Origin: Discostella pseudostelligera
Lineage: Eukaryota > Bacillariophyta > Thalassiosirophyceae > Thalassiosirales > Thalassiosiraceae
Assembly: GCA_036940085.1 (NCBI GenBank)
Contig: JALLBK010000917.1
Span: 1 to 13,462, forward strand
DNA length: 13,462 nt
Direction of reading: 5' to 3'
The notes under the pieces are model-generated. The model did not search any database. It worked only from the letters and a program-made list of their open reading frames with translations, and was not told the origin of the DNA. Position numbers and translations under genes: made by a program. Below are positions 6,767 to 13,462 of this stretch, in pieces. The stretch's first letter is position 1. Every line of letters begins with the position of its first letter.

Positions 6767-8620
6767 ATGGCAAAGAACAAACGAAAGTGGAAGAGTGGCA
6801 GCGGGGAAAGGGTTCAACCCGTGAGCACTGCATATAATCAGCCTCCGACGGCCATATCGACTGGAAAGAAAAAGAAGCGTCTGAGGGAACCACTGGATGG
6901 CAATCAATCCAAGCCACTGCCGCCACCGCCACTAGCCCAACTTCTCAAGAAGCATCGAGGCGTCGCGGCGACGACACCCCCTCCTCCAATTTGGAAGGGA
7001 AGAAAGACCAGTCAACATAGCTTTCTAACACCGCACGATGATGACCCACGTGCGTTCAACGATTGTCTCAAAACTAGTTTTGAAGGCTTTCATTATGATA
7101 CTCCAAACTCGCTGCCATCGACATTACATCGCAATTTTGAATCTTCCTTTGCTGGTATGGATACGGGAGGACTATTTCTATTCGATATTGTTCAACCTGG
7201 AAAGAAGCGACTGACAAAGACTTCAGTGACTAGGACATTAGTGGGTGATCCAGGTTCCACCTACAAATATTTGGGTCTGAGACTATTTTCCCATCCCTGG
7301 GTTGACGTAGATGACGATTACAATGCGATACCCAAACCTCAATCGACAGAATCTACAGGCGGTTCAACGTTGCGAAAATTAGGATATCCCAACAAAACAG
7401 CATCTGCACTTATATTAATGGGGATAATTAATTCTGATCTGATTGATCGATCAAATTCGATGCTGCAAAAGCATGTATCACCGCATGTTCAACCTGTTGG
7501 TTTGGTTGGTTCGGCACAATTCAATCTCACGCTAGTCAACAAAATGGAACCTGCCAAAGAGTTGAAAAGAGAAGCTGAGTACGGAATGGGAAAAATAAGC
7601 GTAGGATGGCATAGAGATTCGGGGTTAAAGGACTTTAGTTCCATTGCAGTCTATCAATCGTTGAAGGAAGTCAATCCTTGTTCGAAGAACAGTGACTCAT
7701 CATGGGGTGTTGCTCTACGAGCCATGGATGGAGGCGCAGGTGGGCCTTTACCGAATGTGCCCCCGTTGTTGATTCCGCTTCCGTCTGGGTCGTTGTACTA
7801 TATGCTTGACGATTTTAATCACAACCACGAACATGCAGTCATTGCCGGCTCGGGTGGTAGCATACGATACAGTTCCACGCATAGAGTGGCGAGGGAAGGG
7901 CAGGGGACGTGGCAGTACATTCGAGACAAACTAAAACATTTCCCTTCAACAGCTGATATTTTAGAGGAATGTCAAAACTCAGTAGTGAACTCCTCGTCAT
8001 TATCAATGAAGAAACAAAGAGAGCGGCTCGTATCACATGTTCGATCAAAACAAAATCTGATGAATGAAGTTGAATTTGAATGGATACGGCAGTGGTACAT
8101 TCAAGGACGGAAACATGCTGCTCTTCATCTATATTGGCATAATCCTATTCGCGTGCTATGTGATTCATTTTGTGAACTAGAACGGGCAACATCTCAGCTA
8201 CTTGATTTATTATCCGACGTTGGGACGGAAAAGAAATCTTATATCACCGAGGATCTGTACGACGTACTAATAGAGGCATTATCAGAAAAGTCTAAATTGC
8301 GTTCATTCTGGAAGGAGAAGTATCGGGATCCAATATTTGAGACAATCCCCGATGATGAACGTCCATTCCCTTGCCCTTGCTTGGATAGAGTAAAATACGA
8401 GAAGGGGCAAGTGCCTGAAGATTTGAAAGCGCTTCTCACAAATCTACGAAAATGGCGTTCGAGATTCGTTTTAGCTGAGCAATCAGATGATAGTAAAGCG
8501 GTCGCGAGTGCATCGGGTGAAAAGAAGTCGAAAAAGCGTCGGTCTGGATTACTAACGAAGAAGGAATCCAAACAAAAAGCATCCAATTGGGAAAGATTGA
8601 AAGCGAACATGTCGAAATAA
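6767..8620 (+). CDS. FTO: FTO-like Fe(II)/2-oxoglutarate nucleic-acid demethylase
   Basis: Intronless, 617 aa. The start is fixed by an in-frame TAA two codons upstream. FTO enzymes oxidatively remove N-methyl groups (m6A, m6Am, 3-methyl-U/T) from nucleic acids. The dioxygenase domain (about 86-390) contains GDPGSTYKYL (R156 and Y168 align with human R96 and Y108), GMGKISVGWHRD with Fe ligands H282 and D284, YYMLDDFN (Y344 aligns with Y295), Fe ligand H356, and IRYSSTHRV with 2OG-binding R367 and R373. N258 aligns with human N205. The FTO-specific C-terminal domain follows, marked by NEVEFEWIRQWYIQG (433-447), which rules out a generic AlkB protein. Basic stretches GKKKKRLR (33-40) and KKSKKRR near the C-terminus suggest nuclear import. 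It is longer than human FTO (505 aa) because of both termini. S285 replaces human E234, a base-contact residue. Alignment is by eye and memory. Confidence 0.95.
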   Translation: MAKNKRKWKSGSGERVQPVSTAYNQPPTAISTGKKKKRLREPLDGNQSKPLPPPPLAQLLKKHRGVAATTPPPPIWKGRKTSQHSFLTPHDDDPRAFNDCLKTSFEGFHYDTPNSLPSTLHRNFESSFAGMDTGGLFLFDIVQPGKKRLTKTSVTRTLVGDPGSTYKYLGLRLFSHPWVDVDDDYNAIPKPQSTESTGGSTLRKLGYPNKTASALILMGIINSDLIDRSNSMLQKHVSPHVQPVGLVGSAQFNLTLVNKMEPAKELKREAEYGMGKISVGWHRDSGLKDFSSIAVYQSLKEVNPCSKNSDSSWGVALRAMDGGAGGPLPNVPPLLIPLPSGSLYYMLDDFNHNHEHAVIAGSGGSIRYSSTHRVAREGQGTWQYIRDKLKHFPSTADILEECQNSVVNSSSLSMKKQRERLVSHVRSKQNLMNEVEFEWIRQWYIQGRKHAALHLYWHNPIRVLCDSFCELERATSQLLDLLSDVGTEKKSYITEDLYDVLIEALSEKSKLRSFWKEKYRDPIFETIPDDERPFPCPCLDRVKYEKGQVPEDLKALLTNLRKWRSRFVLAEQSDDSKAVASASGEKKSKKRRSGLLTKKESKQKASNWERLKANMSK

Positions 8621-8736
8621 GATGATGCAAGCAATAGCATATGGTAATTCACATTTGTAATTTAGTACAAGTACAACCGCATAAGCACCACTCGACCAGT
8701 TTCGTTGCGACTTAGCAAGCCTGTTTTAAGGATGCG
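8621..8736. terminator. Convergent 3' region between FTO and the PPR gene
   Basis: Only 116 bp separate the two stop codons, so the 3' UTRs and polyadenylation sites of both genes must lie here or overlap into each other's coding sequence. I see no canonical AATAAA that settles either end. Confidence 0.5.
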
Positions 8737-11700
8737 TCACTTTCTCTGTGACGACTTCACATTACAGGTCCAGCCAGCCGGCAATTCATCAACTGATAAT
8801 TTCGCCGCTTCTGACGGGTCGTCGCATCCAAGCAAGTCTGAAACAAGATCCGACGATGCTGCATTTTTCATGTGAAAAAGACAATTGGCATCGCATTGTC
8901 CATCGCGAATACACAAACGAAATGCTGCAGACACCACGGCGTCTTTCTTCTCCCCATCTGGCATCAGTTTTGATATTGCTCGCAAGAAGGTTGAATACGT
9001 TACATGATTGGGGCTCAATTCATCGGATTCTGATATTTCCTTGAAGACATTGTAGGCAATGTGAAACGCCTCCTGCTTCTCGTCGTGCTCTCCATATGTT
9101 GTTGCGCATGCATTTATCACCGCGGTATACGAAAATTCGTTAGGTTTGTCGGATATGAATCCTGATGCATACATCTCCTTCATTCTATCAAGTATCGCTT
9201 TTGCACTTTTTGCCTTTCCGTAATCAGTGCTCTTCGCCCAAGCATTTATGCAGCTGGTGTAGGAAACCACCGTAGGTTTCATATCTTGTCTTCCATTTCG
9301 GTATTCGTCCTCGAGCTTGGTGAGAATGCTCTCCGCTTTTCTTCCTGCACCCTGTTGTTGACTGTTTCCCCATAGTGACATCAGCACATTGTATGTTTGA
9401 AGATTTGGCTTGACTCCCATCGCCTCCATCTTCTTCAAAATATTGTCGGCTTTGGATGCAGCATCTCTTACCCCTGTGCGGGCATACGCATGCATGGCTG
9501 ATGTAAATGTTAGTACATTTGGTTTCTCATTAATGACTCCATTCTCATAGAGTTTGATCATTTGATCTAGCAATGCCTCTGCTCGTTCACCAGCGTCTCT
9601 CTCTCGTGATCTCGCCCAAGCATTTATGCACGCAGTAAACGCGTGGACATTGGGTTTGGCTGATTCGTTGCCTCGTTTGTACATGGCCCACAGAACCTTC
9701 AACAGAACCTCCGCTCGTAAGGCAGAGCCTGGACTATCCGAGTTTGCCCATGCTGTTATGACGCTCGTATATATCTGTGCACTTGGCTGAAGGCTTGAGT
9801 TTCCCGCCTCATACAACGCTTCCATATTTTTCAGAAGAACTTCAGCCTTTTGCGCTGCAACTTTGCTTCCACTTCGGCTCCAAGCCGTTATTGCGCTACC
9901 GAGCAACAAAAACGAGGTGGTACGTTAGCTATGAATCATTAATTGGATAGATCAAACAATGCAATGACGTACCTATTGAACGTATGAGCATTCGGCTCTA
10001 CATCCTCTTTCTGCATCTCATCTAGCAATGCCTGCGCCCGCTTGGCAGCATCCACTCCGCCCATCTTTGAGTAAACATTGATCACACTCGAATACGAAAC
10101 AACATCTCGCTTGCCCATTCTATAAAGAACCTTCTCCGCCCGGACCGCTGAGTTCTTGTGGCAATTAATCAAAACGTTATATACTGTCGTGTCAGGCTTA
10201 AGATCGGAGTTTCCGGCCGACGACAACTTTTCCATTCTCTGTACTAACGCTTCGGCTCTAGTTCCAGCGTCTCCTCGTCCACTCTTGGCGAGAGAGTTAA
10301 GTGCAGACACATACGCTCGTCTGGTGGGTTTTGCATGAATGTTGCCATCGGCATAGGCCTTCTCCATCAGAGACAAGATTCGGAGATTATTGTGTGCATC
10401 GCCAACTTTTGCATATGCGTCCATGCAATTAATGTAAGCTATGGAGTTCGGTTCGATAGCAGGGTGCATTTCAAGTCGACGCAACACAGTTTCCGCATCG
10501 GCTGGGCCTTTTTCGTTGGCGTAGGCAGAAATGAGCAGATTGTATGTTCTAACGTCGGGCGATACCCGCTCATTTCCTTTCGTTGCCAAATCTTCCATCC
10601 TCTCAAGGAGGGCCTCACATTTCTCGGTTGATCCTGTCGACCCTTGTTTGCAGTAGATATTCATTACCTGATTGAAAAGAACTATGGTTTATGGAACAGG
10701 GAACAGAAGTGAGGATGCCAAAGTGAGTCATCAGATAAGGTAGAAGCCAGTAATATGATGTCCGGGCTACCACACTTACCATTGTCTGGTATAACATCAT
10801 TCTTCCCATCCGTAAGCAAATCAAGTATACCCTCTGCTTTTGCAACATCCGCGGCTCTATTGCTATTGGCAATGCTTGACATAACACCACTGTACGACAA
10901 TAGGTCGGGAGATACCTTTTCACTCATTTCCATGATTTGCAGTAACGCCTCCGCTCGACTTACTGATTCAGTTCTTCCACTCTTTGCCCAAGCTGATTAC
11001 AGCAGAATACACGGTTACCGGAAGTTAGCATCAGAACACAACAGAACTAGAGCATAGAAACAGCAAGGGTTAACTCACCATTGATGACGAGGTTGAACGA
11101 TCTTGTATTAAGCCAAAAATCTGCCACATCTCTACTTTCAACTTCAATAAATCTGACAAACGTCTCTTGCATCTCTGGTAGAGTAGGATCGGTATTAGAC
11201 CACATAGTTAGTAGGGAGTTGACATCCTCTGCCATGTTCCATTCCCGATCGTTGACAAGATTGTCATCTTCTCCCGTCGTCGTCATGAGTAGCTGTTTCA
11301 TCGATTGCAAGACAGAGTCGGTCTTGCGCAATGCTATTGAGGATGCTTTCATATTATCAACTTGTTTCGATGCAAATATTGATTCCTTGTACCAAGCTGC
11401 ATAGCAGTAAGCAAAACTGTAGATGTCTGGTCCAAGAGGTTTTGTTAGGGGGATGCTTCCACCCAATTTCCCAATAGTACTACTGGCAATCTTCAATCGT
11501 TTCAATATCCGATCTGCCTTCTCAGCCGATCCTCTGACGTTTGCATTGGCCCATGCTTTGATTGCAATATTGTAGGTCTGAGCACTGTTGACATTGATTT
11601 GCTTGCTCCGTCTATGCCGATTGTTGATGTTGTCATCGTCCTCACGGCGGTCTGAATTAATGTCATCGGTTTTGTTGTCGAATGCGAATTGATACTCTTT

Positions 11701-12309
11701 CAATAATCTATCTAACAATCTTTCCACTATTATTGCATCCTGTCGTCGTTGTCGTGCATAATTTGATGTGGCATTTTGGTTTCCATCATTCTTGAAAGAT
11801 GGTGTGCGAGATCGCCCTAATACGCCATCAATAGTATCATCGTATCGTCGTCCCATGGGAGATAATTGACGCATGAGCGATAGCATATCCCTTTCGATAT
11901 CGGGAGTCAATTGTCCCAGAGGTATATTCTCAGTCTGTTCGACGAATGATATCTTGTCTAGTATTTCTTGGTGCTTGCTGGGAGGAACTGCATTGTTTGT
12001 GGCTGATTGGGTCGATGTGGAGGGTGCCGTTGGGTCAACTTCATCAATACCCACAACATTTTCCTCACCGATGGACGATGCAGAGGCAGTGGTGGCTCTT
12101 TCACGTAAAATGCATAATTCACGATCTCTAGCAGAAAGTCCTGACGACGCCGACGCTGACGATGATGCGGTGCGACATTGTCGTGGACGACAATTCCATG
12201 AATTAGTAGCGACGAATGTCAATGGCACCGCCGCAGGAAATGCAGAAGACGAGCCCGACAGCACGAAAGCGATGGCGAAAACAATAACGATGACGAGAGC
12301 TGCCACCAT
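8737..12309 (-). CDS. Plastid-targeted pentatricopeptide repeat protein (four exons, 1103 aa)
   Basis: Exons 12309-11079, 10992-10780, 10681-9973 and 9895-8737 total 3312 nt and join without a stop. A TAG directly before the ATG fixes the start. PPR proteins bind organellar RNA for processing, stability, translation or editing. Residues 1-23 form a hydrophobic signal peptide, and SSA|FPA (21-26) matches the ASAFAP-type motif with Phe at +1, followed by a Ser/Arg-rich transit-like stretch. This predicts import into a secondary plastid. About 18 PPR units run from residue 241 to near 1050, with helix-A cores such as TYNIAIKAWA, FNLVINAWAKSG, TFNSAITAWSRSG and AFTACINAWARS. Many units are 44 rather than 35 residues long. 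The protein ends in LPAGWTCNV, which I recall as common in diatom PPR proteins. No editing (DYW) or SMR nuclease domain is visible. The RNA target is unknown. Confidence 0.9.
9896..9972 (-). other. PPR gene intron 3 (77 nt)
   Basis: Donor GTACGT at 9972, acceptor GCTCGGTAG ending at 9896, phase 2. Splicing gives PNAHTFN|SAITAWSRSG, a continuous PPR unit. Confidence 0.9.
10682..10779 (-). other. PPR gene intron 2 (98 nt)
   Basis: Donor GTAAGT at 10779, acceptor CCATAG ending at 10682, phase 1. Splicing gives VIPDN|VLFNQVMNIYCKQG, a proper PPR helix. The nearby ATCAG acceptor, 14 nt further downstream in the gene, would put the next exon out of frame. Confidence 0.85.
10993..11078 (-). other. 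PPR gene intron 1 (86 nt)
   Basis: Donor GTGAGT at 11078, acceptor GTAATCAG ending at 10993, phase 1. Splicing restores the PPR core FNLVIN|AWAKSGRTES. Confidence 0.9.
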
Positions 12310-13102
12310 CTACAATACTGTCTATTATTTTGTTTGGTTGAGAGGTACTACTGCGATCAATTATTTGATGGGGGTGGGGGTTTTGGGTTTTGGATGCATG
12401 CAGATGCAGAGTGCCAGAGTGGTCGCCACTTACTCTTACACGTGGCATGTTCTGTGTTCCTGGCGACTCGACTCCACTGAACTATGAGGAGCAGTGATGA
12501 GGATTGAGGAGGACGAGTACCATAGTAGCAGTAGCAGGATGAGCAAGCAGTAGCAGGATGAAATAGGTATCAGCAGCAGGGTACATCAGGGAAAAGCAAG
12601 GATGAGTAGTGTGGATGCAAAGGAGGATACGAATTGAATATCAGTATGCATCTGACAAGGTCATCGTGAGAATGGCGGTGGCAAAAGGAGTAGCAAGAAG
12701 CAGGTGACAGATCATGATCTTGCAGCACGCAGCAGTAGTAGTAGTAAATTTGAGGTAAGCCCATGGTGGTAGAAGCCCTCCTTGTGCTAGCTAACATGGG
12801 TTGCAAGGCTCAAGGCTGATTCTGGACAAAGGAGAATGTCATCAGGCAGGAGTAATAGTCGTAAGATGTGGTGTGGTGGTAAGAAGGACTACTACTACCC
12901 CACTAGTATCAGTACTCACAGTAATACTCACTGCTGCTGTGGTAAAAATTTGCAGACTTTTGACAGCAGGCTGCCAATGACAGATGTACAACAGACAAAC
13001 CATGACTGGTGGCATGGGCATTGCTACTGCTGGGCAATGCTCACTCATCCTTATCCTCAGAACTCAGAATCATCCTTCTCGTGGTTGTTCAAGTTGTTGT
13101 TC
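12310..13102. promoter_or_regulatory. Upstream region of the PPR gene, mostly low-complexity
   Basis: The PPR promoter should lie at its left end. From about 12480 the plus strand is rich in AGCAG/GGATGA words, including a 14-bp direct repeat (12529-12542 and 12548-12561). These resemble the reverse complement of the satellite that begins near 13103. The Cys/Tyr-rich frame at 12836-13303 is a by-product of the satellite, not a gene. Confidence 0.45.
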
Positions 13103-13462
13103 CACTGCTGCAGCTGCTGCTACTACTGCTACTACTCCTACTACTCCTACTACTCCTACTACTCCTACTACTGCTACTACTGCTACTACTGCTACTACTC
13201 CTGCTACTCCTACTACTGCTACTACTGCTACAACTGCTACTACTGCTACTGCTACTGCTACAGCTACAGCTACTACTCCTGCTACTCCTGCTACTCCTGC
13301 TAGTCCTGCTAGTCCTGCTAGTCCAGCTACTCCTGCTACTCCTGCTAGTCCTGCTACTCCTGCTACTCCTTCTAATCCTGCTACTCCTGCTAGTCCTGCT
13401 ACTCCTTCTACTCCTGCTACTCCTGCTACTCCTGCTACTCCTGCTACTCCTGCTACTCCTGC
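12984..13462 (+). CDS. Possible 5' part of a Thr/Pro/Ala-rich repeat protein (runs off the window)
   Basis: The frame opening after a TGA at 12978-12980 has ATGs at 12984, 13002 and 13014 and stays open for about 159 codons to the window end. After a short Cys-containing leader the satellite is read as TTP, TTA and then PAT/PAS units. Satellite variants in this frame stay within Pro, Ala, Thr, Ser or Asn, as in mucin-like or cell-wall proteins. Against it: any clean triplet array gives such a frame, other frames are also open, and the leader has no clear signal peptide. Treat this as a candidate only. Confidence 0.2.
   Translation, partial: MYNRQTMTGGMGIATAGQCSLILILRTQNHPSRGCSSCCSTAAAAATTATTPTTPTTPTTPTTATTATTATTPATPTTATTATTATTATATATATATTPATPATPASPASPASPATPATPASPATPATPSNPATPASPATPSTPATPATPATPATPATP
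13103..13462. repeat. Tri/nonanucleotide satellite (CTACTCCTG type), open at window end
   Basis: From 13103 the sequence is almost entirely CTN-type triplets. The left part alternates TACTACTCC and TACTACTGC nonamers; from about 13272 it becomes a 9-bp array GCTACTCCT with GCTAGTCCT and a few TCTAATCCT variants. It continues past the window edge, so its full length is unknown. Confidence 0.95.

Noticed and set aside
6376..6837. 153-codon plus-strand frame upstream of and overlapping FTO
   Set aside because: It runs through the G/T-rich tract and into the FTO coding region in another frame. The Gly/Val-rich product matches nothing.
8239..8652. 137-codon minus-strand frame opposite FTO
   Set aside because: It is a shadow of the FTO C-terminal coding sequence with no family resemblance.
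11873..12487. 204-codon plus-strand frame opposite PPR exon 1
   Set aside because: It is antisense to a coding exon with a clear signal peptide and PPR units, and its own product has no recognisable domain.
12836..13303. Cys/Tyr-rich 155-codon plus frame
   Set aside because: Its C-terminal part is simply the satellite in another phase. It ends at the first TAG created by a common satellite variant.

Overview
The window looks like nuclear DNA of a photosynthetic stramenopile, most likely a diatom. Three things suggest this: short GT-AG introns (77-98 nt), a large PPR protein that begins with an ER signal followed by an SSA|FPA motif (the ASAFAP-type plastid-targeting signature of secondary red plastids), and an FTO-type dioxygenase, a family known from vertebrates and marine algae. 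I see no tRNA, rRNA, CRISPR array or intact transposon. The species cannot be named from the sequence alone.

Left third (15-5859): a small cluster of coiled-coil genes. Gene A (minus strand, two exons, 597 aa) carries two adjacent 84-residue repeats and a more diverged third one. Gene B (plus strand, 340 aa, no intron) diverges from A across a 309-bp shared upstream region and shares a weak N-terminal motif with it. Beyond B lies a broken plus-strand paralogue of A (about 4037-5859). It keeps A's intron at the same position and phase, but has frameshifts and in-frame stops. Its 153-codon tail is still open. The family's function is not recognisable.

Middle (5860-8736): about 900 bp without a convincing gene, including a G/T-rich tract, leads to an intronless full-length FTO-like gene (617 aa). 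It has all Fe(II) ligands, the 2-oxoglutarate-binding residues and the FTO-specific C-terminal domain, plus basic nuclear-type signals at both ends.

Right third (8737-13462): an 1103-aa PPR protein on the minus strand, convergent with FTO and only 116 bp from it. Four exons join cleanly in frame. It has about 18 PPR units, many extended to 44 residues, and a predicted plastid-targeting presequence, so a role in plastid RNA metabolism is likely. Upstream of it is low-complexity DNA ending in a tri/nonanucleotide satellite that runs off the window edge. One plus frame of the satellite reads Pro/Ala/Thr/Ser only and stays open.

FTO and the PPR gene both concern RNA, but probably in different compartments (nucleus and plastid). 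Nothing here shows that they act together.
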